DNA of 14,830 nucleotides from DATMXP01 sp964460935. Lineage in GTDB: Bacteria > Acidobacteriota > Terriglobia > Terriglobales > Acidobacteriaceae. The DNA is taken from contig CAYWSM010000460.1 of assembly GCA_964460935.1 (NCBI GenBank), forward strand, positions 1-14,830, given 5' to 3'. A program made the translations under genes and the position numbers. Under the pieces are notes generated by a model. The model had not been told where the DNA came from. It saw only the letters and a program-made list of their open reading frames with translations, and searched no databases. Positions within the stretch are counted from its first letter, which is position 1. Each line of letters starts with the position of its first letter. Positions 8,331-14,830 of the stretch are shown here, in pieces.

Positions 8331-8408
8331 TATCCGTAAACCCCACACACTGCAGGTTCAAACGCGCCGCAGGAATGCTTCCGATACACTGATGACCACG
8401 GCAAAGCT

Positions 8409-9875
8409 ATGATCCGACCCACGTTCGCTGAATTTCAGGCATTGGCGCGCGACGCCACCCTCGTCCCGGTTTCGAAGACCGTTAGCGCCGACCTGCTCAC
8501 TCCGGTTTCGGCTTTCCTTGCCTACGCGGGCAAGGAGCCTTACTCGTTCCTGCTCGAATCGGTCGAGCAGGGCGAAAGAATCGGACGCTACACGTTCGTC
8601 GGAGCACGCCCGTCGGCTCGTCTAATCGCCGGAAAAAAGGGAGTCGTTCTGGAACGCGGCAATAAGCACGAAAAGCTGGGCGACGATCCCGTTGCGGCAA
8701 TCCGGAAGCTTCTGCAGCAGCACAAGCCCGCGCAGGTTCCCGACCTGCCTCCGTTCACCGCCGGCGCCGTGGGCTTCGTTAGCTATGACATGGTGCGCCG
8801 CTTCGAACGGCTGCCCAACCTCGCGAAGGCCGACCTCGATGTGCCCGAGTGCGTACTAATGTTCTTCGACCGCCTGCTCGCTTTCGATCACGTTCGCCAC
8901 CAGATCCAGATCATTGCTGCGGCCGATCTTTCCAAAGAACCGGCGCGCAAAGCGTACGACCGAGCGCTACGTGATATCGCGAAGATCGAAAAGCAACTGA
9001 ACACCGCCATTCGCGTGCAACGGAAGAAGAAGCAGCGCACTCTGAAGCTCAAGCGGCCGACTTCGCAGAAGCAGTATGAAAAAGCCGTCGAGCACGCGAA
9101 GGAATACATTGCCGCTGGCGATATCTTCCAGGTCGTGCTGTCGCAGCGCGTGGAGTTTGAGCCGGGGGTTGCGCCATTCGAAATCTATCGCGCATTGCGG
9201 CGCGTGAATCCGTCGCCTTACATGTACTTCCTGCGTATGGGAGACATGTACGTGCTGGGCTCGTCGCCGGAGATGCTGGTGCGCATCAAGGGACGCAAGC
9301 TCGAGTATCGTCCCATCGCGGGAACGCATCCGCGCGGAGCCGACGAGGCCGAGGATCTGTCGATTGAAGCGCAATTGCGTGCCGACGAGAAAGAGAAGGC
9401 CGAACACGTAATGCTGGTCGACCTTGGCCGCAACGACGTCGGCCGCGTCAGCGAGTACGGTTCGGTAAAGGTCCGCGACCTGATGTTCGTCGAACGCTAC
9501 TCGCACGTGATGCACCTGGTGTCGGCTATCGAAGGACAGCTCCGCGAAGGCTTGTATCCTGTCGATGCGTTCGCATCGTGCTTTCCCGCGGGGACATTAA
9601 CTGGTGCGCCGAAGGTTCGCGCCATGGAGATCATCGATGAACTCGAACCACTTCGCCGCGGCGTGTACGGGGGCGCGGTGCTCTACGCCGACTACGCCGG
9701 CAATCTCGACTCCTGTATTGCCATCCGAACCATGTTCATGAAAGGCAAGAAAGCCTACCTGCAATCGGGTGCCGGAATCGTCGCGGACTCGGTCCCCAAG
9801 CGCGAGTACGAAGAGTGCGTCAACAAGGCGGGCGCGGTGCTGCGCGCCGTGGAGATGGCAAGGAGCGGAGAGTAG
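8409..9875 (+). CDS. trpE: Anthranilate synthase component I
   Basis: The 488-residue enzyme converts chorismate to anthranilate with ammonia or with glutamine nitrogen supplied by TrpG, the first committed step of tryptophan synthesis. The N-terminal half carries LLESVEQGERIGRYTFVG (48-65), whose LLES segment belongs to the tryptophan feedback site. The chorismate-binding half carries PIAGTHPRG (302-310), AEHVMLVDLGRND (331-343), CFPAGTLTGAPK (391-402) and LQSGAGIVADS (451-461). Together these distinguish it from isochorismate synthase, and the LLES segment favours TrpE over PabB. A basic insert (about 203-216, RVQRKKKQRTLKLK) separates the halves. ATG 8409 has no good ribosome binding site; it overlaps the TGA of a 6-codon upstream frame (8392-8412). 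No trpG, trpD or other trp gene is adjacent in this window; the next gene is an M16 peptidase. Confidence 0.95.
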   Translation: MIRPTFAEFQALARDATLVPVSKTVSADLLTPVSAFLAYAGKEPYSFLLESVEQGERIGRYTFVGARPSARLIAGKKGVVLERGNKHEKLGDDPVAAIRKLLQQHKPAQVPDLPPFTAGAVGFVSYDMVRRFERLPNLAKADLDVPECVLMFFDRLLAFDHVRHQIQIIAAADLSKEPARKAYDRALRDIAKIEKQLNTAIRVQRKKKQRTLKLKRPTSQKQYEKAVEHAKEYIAAGDIFQVVLSQRVEFEPGVAPFEIYRALRRVNPSPYMYFLRMGDMYVLGSSPEMLVRIKGRKLEYRPIAGTHPRGADEAEDLSIEAQLRADEKEKAEHVMLVDLGRNDVGRVSEYGSVKVRDLMFVERYSHVMHLVSAIEGQLREGLYPVDAFASCFPAGTLTGAPKVRAMEIIDELEPLRRGVYGGAVLYADYAGNLDSCIAIRTMFMKGKKAYLQSGAGIVADSVPKREYEECVNKAGAVLRAVEMARSGE

Positions 9876-9943
9876 AACCCCAACATCAACAATCCGTCCC
9901 AGTATTACCGCGGCCGGACCTGCGATGATGTCACCGTTTTGTT

Positions 9944-9949
9944 TACAAT
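9944..9949 (+). promoter_or_regulatory. Possible -10 element of the M16 operon
   Basis: TACAAT stands 28 bases before the TTG start of the first M16 gene, in an AT-rich patch of an otherwise GC-rich 101-base gap. No recognisable -35 hexamer lies at the right distance. I saw no intrinsic terminator after trpE, so read-through from trpE is also possible. Confidence 0.3.
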
Positions 9950-9976
9950 TGCGCCTCTATGTAGGAGGCCTCTACG

Positions 9977-11374
9977 TTGCGTAAGACGCTCATCCAGTTC
10001 ACGCTTTCGTTATCGTTGTTGCTGATCGTCCCCTTAGCTTTTGCCCAGCAGAAGCCCGCCCCTTCCTTCAAGGTCCCCACCGCCATGCACAAGCTCAAGA
10101 ATGGCTTGACGGTCGTGGTTTCCGAAGACCATTCCGCGCCCACGTTCGGTGTGTGCGTCTCTTATGGCATCGGATTTCGCCTTGAGCCCGAAGGACGCAC
10201 CGGGTTCGCGCATCTCTTCGAGCACATGATGTTCGAGGGCACACCCGTGGCTCCGAAGGGCGTATTCGACCAAGTCATCGAAGGTGGAGGCGGTAACAAC
10301 AACGGCGACACCCGTTACGACTTCACCGAGTACATCGAGACTGCGCCGATCTCATCGCTCGATCAGATCCTCTGGCTCGAAGCCGACCGCATGAAGACTC
10401 TCGACTTCTCCGAGAAGAATCTCGAAAACCAGCGCAACGTGGTGGAAGAGGAAGTTCGTGTCAACGTGCTGAACAGCCCTTACGCGCTGTTCTACGCCAT
10501 CGACCTCCCGATGAAGGCCTACGACACCTATCCGAACAATCACAACTTCTACGGCGACTTTCACGACCTTGACGCGGCGAAGATCGAGGATGTGAAGACG
10601 TTTTACGAGAAGTACTACGCACCGAATAACGCTGTGCTGGCGGTGGTTGGTGATGTGAAGCCCGAAGAGGTCTTTGCCAAGGTAGACAAGTATTTTGCCG
10701 CCATCCCCAAGCGCGATGTTCCGCCGAAGCCGAACGTCGAAGAGCCTCCGCAGAAAGCGCAGCGGACAGCGGTTCAGCAGGACAAGCACGCCAAGCTTCC
10801 GGCGTTCGCCATCGGCTATCGCATGCCCGAACGCAATTCGCCCGATGCGATTGTCGGAGCCGTGGTCGGCGACCTGCTCAATAACGGCAAGGCCTCCCTG
10901 CTCTATCAGCAATTGGTGAAGGAAGACAAAGACGCCGTGTCGGTCAGCGGCGGCGTGAACTGGCCGCTGGGAACTCCGTTCGAATACAACGGCCCCACGC
11001 TGCTGGCGATCTTCGCGGTCTCTCCGCTGGAAACCAAACAGGACACCATACTCGCGTCGATCGACAAGGTTATTACCCATCTCGCGACGAACGGTCCGAC
11101 ACCCGCCGAGCTGTCACGTGTGGTGACAAAGATGCGCTCCGACATGATCGACAACCTCGAAGCGCCCATCGACCGCGCCTCCGTGCTGTCGCATGCAACG
11201 TTGTTCGATGGCAATCCTGATCGCGTCAATCGGCTGCCCAACGAGCTCGCCAACGTCACGCCGGAGCAGGTCAAGAACTTCGCCAGGAAATATCTGGTTG
11301 CGACCAATCGCACGGTGATTGAACGTGATCCCGCACCTGCCGCCGAAAATCAAAAGAAGCCGGAGGGAGAGTAA
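9977..11374 (+). CDS. Exported M16 zinc peptidase, catalytic subunit
   Basis: The 465-residue product starts at TTG 9977, a rare start supported by a perfect AGGAGG 8 bases upstream and by the signal peptide that follows (RKTLIQFTLSLSLLLIVPLAFA, then QQ). The inverted zinc motif HLFEH (79-83) is present in FAHLFEHMMFEGT. The third ligand Glu lies about 76 residues on, in VVEEEVRVN (probably Glu159). The fold continues into a second M16 domain (about 250-450). That domain lacks the Arg/Tyr pair found in many C-terminal M16 domains: at the matching place it reads VKEDKDAVSVSGG. It therefore seems to need a partner, and the next gene supplies one through a stop/start overlap. The role is a periplasmic peptidase of oligopeptides or unfolded peptides; the substrate is unknown. 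Confidence 0.94.
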   Translation: MRKTLIQFTLSLSLLLIVPLAFAQQKPAPSFKVPTAMHKLKNGLTVVVSEDHSAPTFGVCVSYGIGFRLEPEGRTGFAHLFEHMMFEGTPVAPKGVFDQVIEGGGGNNNGDTRYDFTEYIETAPISSLDQILWLEADRMKTLDFSEKNLENQRNVVEEEVRVNVLNSPYALFYAIDLPMKAYDTYPNNHNFYGDFHDLDAAKIEDVKTFYEKYYAPNNAVLAVVGDVKPEEVFAKVDKYFAAIPKRDVPPKPNVEEPPQKAQRTAVQQDKHAKLPAFAIGYRMPERNSPDAIVGAVVGDLLNNGKASLLYQQLVKEDKDAVSVSGGVNWPLGTPFEYNGPTLLAIFAVSPLETKQDTILASIDKVITHLATNGPTPAELSRVVTKMRSDMIDNLEAPIDRASVLSHATLFDGNPDRVNRLPNELANVTPEQVKNFARKYLVATNRTVIERDPAPAAENQKKPEGE

Positions 11375-12789
11375 TGAAAGCCATTCGACAGACCGCCGTT
11401 GCCCTGCTGTTCGCGAGCACCCTTTGGGCCCAGGGCTCACGCCCGCCGTTGCCGGCCGACCTTCCCAAGGCCGGCGTGCTGAAACCGCCGACTTCCCCGG
11501 CCGTGGAGCAACACAAGCTGAAAAACGGACTTGATGTCTGGCTCGTACAGCGGCCCGAATTGCCCAAGGTCGCGTTCGACCTCGTCGTTCGTGGCGGAGA
11601 TTCGCTCGATCCCGCCTACTCCCCCGGTCTCGCCAAGGTGATGGCGCGCGCGATCACCCAGGGCACCTCGTCGCGTTCCTCGCGCGAGATTGCAGAAGCC
11701 GCACAGGCAGCGGGCGGCGACCTAGGTTCGTTCGCAACCGTCGACTGGACACAAGTTTCCCTCGATTCTCTCTCGGAACATGCTGGCGACGCTGTTTCCC
11801 TGCTGGCCGACGTCGCACAAAATGCAAATTTCCCTGAAAGCGAAGTCGCGCTGGTGAAGTCGAACATGCAGGACGAACTGCGTTCCAGCGAGGCGCGTCC
11901 GCGGTTCCTCGCACAACGCGCGTGGTATGGAGTCACCTTTGGTGACCACCCGTATCACATCGTTGCCGCCAGCATGAAGACCCTGCAGTCGGCCACACCG
12001 AAATCGTTACAGGCGCTGTATCAAACCGAATTCCGTCCGGATCAGTCGTTGCTGATTGCGGTGGGCAGTTTTGACAAGACAGCACTCATGGCCGATATCG
12101 AAAAGGCATTCGGCAGTTGGAAGGCGCCCACATTCAGACCAGCGGAAGTGAAAACACCGGCCACCAAGCCCGATCACAAGATCTACTATATCGAGCGTCC
12201 CGGTTCGGTGCAGACCACGATGCTGATCGGATCGACCGGCCTGACCGCAACCGATCCCGATGAGCCACGTCTGCGTGTGGCGAACACGATTTACGGCGGC
12301 AGCTTCGGGTCGCGGCTCACTCGCAATATCCGCGAGGACAAGGGCTACACCTACACGCCATATTCCTATACGCCGAACAATCGCCTCGCGGGCGCGTGCC
12401 TCACCAGCGAAGACGTTCGCAACGAGGTCACCGGCGCCAGCCTGAAGGAAACGTTCGGCGAGTTGAAGCGCATCGCCAGCGAGCCTCCATCAGCCGGCGA
12501 GATGGACACTGCCAAGCGCTACCTCATCGGCAACACCGCTCTCGAATTGCAGTCGCGCGGCGAAGTGGGAGCATTGCTCGCGAAATATTGGGTGATCGGC
12601 GAACCCGCTACACACCTCGATAAGGAGATGGCCGAGATTCAGAAAACCACTCCTGCCGAGGCAGCGCAGGTGGCAGCGAAATATCTCAATCCAGATCGCG
12701 TGACCATCATTGCCGTCGGCGAGAAGCAGGTTATCCTCGATCAGCTAAAGCCGTTTGGAATGGAGATCGTGCCGGCGCCAAAGGAATAG
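11374..12789 (+). CDS. M16-family non-catalytic partner subunit
   Basis: The 471-residue protein begins at ATG 11374, sharing a base with the TAA of the catalytic gene (TAATG) and with GGAGGGAGAG just upstream, so the two are translationally coupled. The signal peptide ends near LWAQ (17-20). Where the partner has GFAHLFEHMMFEGT, this one reads GLAKVMARAITQGT (85-98): the zinc His, Glu and His are Lys88, Ala91 and Arg92, so it cannot bind zinc there. It keeps NIREDKGYTYTPYS (318-331), with Arg320 and Tyr325/Tyr327, the Arg/Tyr motif that binds substrate in M16B enzymes. Known heteromeric M16B peptidases split the zinc site and the Arg/Tyr pair between two subunits in this way. I infer a hetero-oligomer with the upstream product. 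Confidence 0.93.
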   Translation: MKAIRQTAVALLFASTLWAQGSRPPLPADLPKAGVLKPPTSPAVEQHKLKNGLDVWLVQRPELPKVAFDLVVRGGDSLDPAYSPGLAKVMARAITQGTSSRSSREIAEAAQAAGGDLGSFATVDWTQVSLDSLSEHAGDAVSLLADVAQNANFPESEVALVKSNMQDELRSSEARPRFLAQRAWYGVTFGDHPYHIVAASMKTLQSATPKSLQALYQTEFRPDQSLLIAVGSFDKTALMADIEKAFGSWKAPTFRPAEVKTPATKPDHKIYYIERPGSVQTTMLIGSTGLTATDPDEPRLRVANTIYGGSFGSRLTRNIREDKGYTYTPYSYTPNNRLAGACLTSEDVRNEVTGASLKETFGELKRIASEPPSAGEMDTAKRYLIGNTALELQSRGEVGALLAKYWVIGEPATHLDKEMAEIQKTTPAEAAQVAAKYLNPDRVTIIAVGEKQVILDQLKPFGMEIVPAPKE

Positions 12790-12795
12790 CTTTGC

Positions 12796-12851
12796 AGCAG
12801 TTTCGAGTTTCGGGTTTTAATTTCGAGCAAAACCTGGAACTCGAAACTGCT
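12796..12851. repeat. Imperfect 23-bp inverted repeat with TTTCGAG heptads, likely terminator
   Basis: Arms 12796-12818 and 12829-12851 are complementary except at two positions, with a 10-base loop. The left arm and loop contain TTTCGAG, TTTCGGG and TTTCGAG in near-tandem heptads, and the right arm has the reverse complement CTCGAAA. It fills the 61-base gap between the convergent M16 and DoxX genes, and the right arm reaches the DoxX stop codon. It can fold on either strand. The T-rich parts lie inside the stem rather than after it, so termination is plausible but not classical. The heptad makeup suggests a dispersed intergenic repeat. Confidence 0.6.
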
Positions 12852-13249
12852 CACTGTTTCGATACTCTTCCCGCTCCATTAACAATTAAAAAGATCAAAC
12901 AGCAGAGCATTGCGAAATCGGTTCTCGCGTCGCTGACCATGAACCAGAAGCCCTGATTCCCGTGAAACAACTCCGGAATCTTCGTCGTTGCGATCGCTGT
13001 CAAAATAACAATCAGCAGCGGCACGGCAGCAAGCCGCGTCAGTGACCCGATCAGCACCAGCGCACCACACACAATCTCAAATGTTCCGACAAAATGCGCA
13101 GTAAAGTAGGGATGCGGAAAGCCAATCCGGGTGAAACGCTCGACACCCATTTTCGAATCGGTGTACTTAAGGATGCCCTGGGTGAGGAAGATTAATCCAA
13201 CAGCCAAACGTATCAGGAACACGTTGCGAGAGAGGCCCGCTTGTTTCAT
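12851..13249 (-). CDS. DoxX-family integral membrane protein
   Basis: The 132-residue product has four predicted membrane segments (about 10-28, 50-70, 72-90 and 108-127) and the DoxX pattern: IRLAVGLIFLTQGILKYTD in the first helix, FVGTFEIVCGALVLIGSLTRLAAVPL in the middle, then a polar loop and a last helix. Family members are associated with respiratory or thiosulfate:quinone oxidoreductases and with redox stress, but many are uncharacterised. ATG 13249 is preceded by GAGG at 6 bases. The frame could begin at 13288, but that ATG has a TATTAT hexamer immediately upstream and no ribosome binding site, so it probably lies at the transcript start. The gene diverges from the multicopper oxidase, with about 90 bases between start codons. 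Confidence 0.88.
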   Translation of the reverse strand: MKQAGLSRNVFLIRLAVGLIFLTQGILKYTDSKMGVERFTRIGFPHPYFTAHFVGTFEIVCGALVLIGSLTRLAAVPLLIVILTAIATTKIPELFHGNQGFWFMVSDARTDFAMLCCLIFLIVNGAGRVSKQ

Positions 13250-13341
13250 GATCGACCTCACGTGCTGGGATTGAGAAACATCGAGCAAGGATAATACAGC
13301 TACGACTTCGCTGAGCTGTTCCGAGAATAGTGGGGGTTCAC

Positions 13342-14830
13342 ATGAGCATTTTTCGTCGCGATTTTCTGAAAGTCAGCGCCGTTGCTGCGGCGGGAACACT
13401 GCTTCCCGCAACAGCTTCGTCTCAGACGAACGAGATTCCACCGCAAACCGAAGAGAAGTCGGCAGACTACAACATCAAGATCGGTATCAGCCCTATTGAA
13501 ATCGCGCCCGACCGCATTCTGTCGCTGATCAATTACAACGACCAATTCCCCGGGCCGCTGCTCCGATTCAAAGAAGGCCAGCCGGTCACCGTCGACATCA
13601 TCAACAACACCGATACTCCCGAACAACTGCACTGGCATGGTCAGAAGGTTCCCGTGAACGTTGACGGCGCAGCCGAGGAAGGCACGCCGTACATTCCGGC
13701 GCATGGTAAACGGCGCATCACGTTCACTCCATCTCCTGCGGGCTTCCGGTTCTATCACACCCACAACCGCGCGGGCGGGAATCTGTTTGCCGGGCAATAC
13801 AGCGGACAGGTCGGCCCGGTGTACATCGAGCCGAAAAACGAGCCTGGTAATTACGACCGTGAAGTGTTCCTTGTACTGAAGGAATTCGAGCCGACATTCA
13901 GCCGCGGCGGCGACATGGCCATGGACTTCCTCGCACCAGCGAAACAAGACCCTCAGCTCAAGCAGCAGGGCGAGTCTGCAATGAAGGCCTCACTCGCAAA
14001 GGGTATGCCGAAAGGTTACGAGGTGGGCTACGGATCGTTCACCATCAATGGCCGCATGCTCGGTCATGGCGAACCCATTCGCGTGAAGCAAGGCGAACGC
14101 GTTCTCTTTCACGTTTTGAACGGCAGCGCCACCGAGATTCGCAGCCTCGCGGCGCCGGGGCATATCTTCAAAGTCGTCGCCATGGACGGCAATCCAGTGC
14201 CCAATCCAGCATCGGTGCCGGTGCTTTGGCTGGGGACAGCCGAACGCATCTCTGCCATCGTGGAGATGAACCATCCCGGCGTCTGGATCATGGGCGACAC
14301 AGCCAACGACGACCGCCATCACGGCATGGGCGTTGTTGTCGAATATGCCGGACACAAGACAAAACCTCAGTGGATCGCCCCGCCGTCGTTCAAGTGGAAC
14401 TACACGCGGTTCGCCAAATCTGGCGCAGTTGTTCCTACGCCAGACCACACCTTCGAGATGACATTCGCCAAAGACAATGCCGCCGAACAAGGCTTCAACC
14501 GCTGGACCATCAACGGCGTCGCCTACCCGATGAATAGCATGGAGATGCCCGCCAGTTTTCATCTGACCGAAGGTAGGCGTTACCGCGTTCACATGCGCAA
14601 TGCGAGCGATGACATCCACCCGATCCATCTGCACCGCCACACCTTCGAGTTAACGAATATCGCGGGGCAGCCCACGGCGGGCATCATGAAAGACGTGGTT
14701 ATGCTTGGCGGCTACCAGGAAGCCGCCTTCGACTTCGTCGCCGATAACCCGGGCATGACGCTGTTCCACTGCCACCAGCAGCTTCACATGGACTTCGGGT
14801 TCATGGCCTTGTTTGATTACATCAGTGGCT
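13342..14830 (+). CDS. Tat-exported multicopper oxidase (laccase-like), 3' end cut
   Basis: From ATG 13342 the frame runs open to the window edge (496 codons). It starts with a twin-arginine signal, FRRDFLK followed by a hydrophobic stretch and Ala-rich cleavage zone (to about 27). The first cupredoxin domain has LHWHG (His97, His99) and FYHTHN (His139, His141). The last has HPIHLHRH (His426, 429, 431) and HCHQQLHMDFGFM (His476, Cys477, His478, His482). These form a complete T1 site and trinuclear centre, and the spacing indicates three domains, as in laccases or CueO. The residue 10 after the Cys, where CueO has the axial Met, is Phe487. The family couples one-electron oxidation of phenols or metals to reduction of oxygen to water. 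It should act in the periplasm. A GGGGG stretch 5 bases before ATG may be the ribosome binding site. Substrate is unknown. Confidence 0.93.
   Translation, partial: MSIFRRDFLKVSAVAAAGTLLPATASSQTNEIPPQTEEKSADYNIKIGISPIEIAPDRILSLINYNDQFPGPLLRFKEGQPVTVDIINNTDTPEQLHWHGQKVPVNVDGAAEEGTPYIPAHGKRRITFTPSPAGFRFYHTHNRAGGNLFAGQYSGQVGPVYIEPKNEPGNYDREVFLVLKEFEPTFSRGGDMAMDFLAPAKQDPQLKQQGESAMKASLAKGMPKGYEVGYGSFTINGRMLGHGEPIRVKQGERVLFHVLNGSATEIRSLAAPGHIFKVVAMDGNPVPNPASVPVLWLGTAERISAIVEMNHPGVWIMGDTANDDRHHGMGVVVEYAGHKTKPQWIAPPSFKWNYTRFAKSGAVVPTPDHTFEMTFAKDNAAEQGFNRWTINGVAYPMNSMEMPASFHLTEGRRYRVHMRNASDDIHPIHLHRHTFELTNIAGQPTAGIMKDVVMLGGYQEAAFDFVADNPGMTLFHCHQQLHMDFGFMALFDYISG

Noticed and set aside
8201..8422. Minus-strand frame of 73 codons in the trpE leader
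   Set aside because: It lacks a supported start and any recognisable motif, and it runs into the trpE start region.
13300..14640. Minus-strand frames opposite the multicopper oxidase
   Set aside because: They are shadows of the plus-strand oxidase frame, which has a Tat signal and all copper ligands.

Overview
The window looks like chromosomal DNA of a soil-type bacterium, most likely an acidobacterium (Terriglobia/Acidobacteriales-like). This is inferred from the moderately high GC, the gene mix and the style of the proteins; no rRNA or other phylogenetic marker is present, so it is not proven. There is no sign of phage, insertion sequence, CRISPR or tRNA. Base composition and codon use look even throughout, so I read it as core or near-core chromosome with some regulatory curiosities.

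Layout. (1) 1-738 (+) is the C-terminal part of a sigma-54-dependent response regulator. (2) 739-1196 has no gene but holds a structured segment with three dyads, a long-range complementary pair and a strong intrinsic terminator; I propose a small RNA or attenuator. A good sigma-70-type promoter follows. (3) 1197-1592 (+) is a DksA/TraR-type zinc-finger transcription factor. (4) 1663-3411 (-) is an exported GH13 alpha-glucosidase of the oligo-1,6-glucosidase type. (5) 3540-4865 (+) is an exported ENPP-type phosphodiesterase, preceded by an in-frame 12-codon mini-ORF that owns the only good ribosome binding site. (6) 4927-6198 (-) is glutamate dehydrogenase; it shares a bidirectional terminator with gene 5. 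(7) 6468-7339 (+) is a YfcE-type metallophosphoesterase followed by a small membrane protein. (8) 7368-8192 (-) is a PhnP-like metallo-beta-lactamase-fold hydrolase. (9) 8409-9875 (+) is TrpE without an adjacent trpG. (10) 9977-12789 (+) is a translationally coupled pair of exported M16 peptidases, one with the zinc site and one without. (11) 12851-13249 (-) is a DoxX-family membrane protein. (12) 13342 to the window end (+) is a Tat-exported three-domain multicopper oxidase, cut by the window edge.

How the genes fit together. Most are single-gene transcription units with alternating strands. The clearest functional unit is the M16 pair, which by motif content should form a hetero-oligomeric periplasmic peptidase. 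Several products are predicted to be exported (GH13, ENPP, both M16, multicopper oxidase), which fits degradation and uptake of polymers outside the cytoplasm. Glutamate dehydrogenase and TrpE are amino-acid metabolism. I found no clear multi-gene novel system. The most promising undescribed items are the structured RNA candidate at about 864-1066 and the reinitiation-type leader of the ENPP gene.
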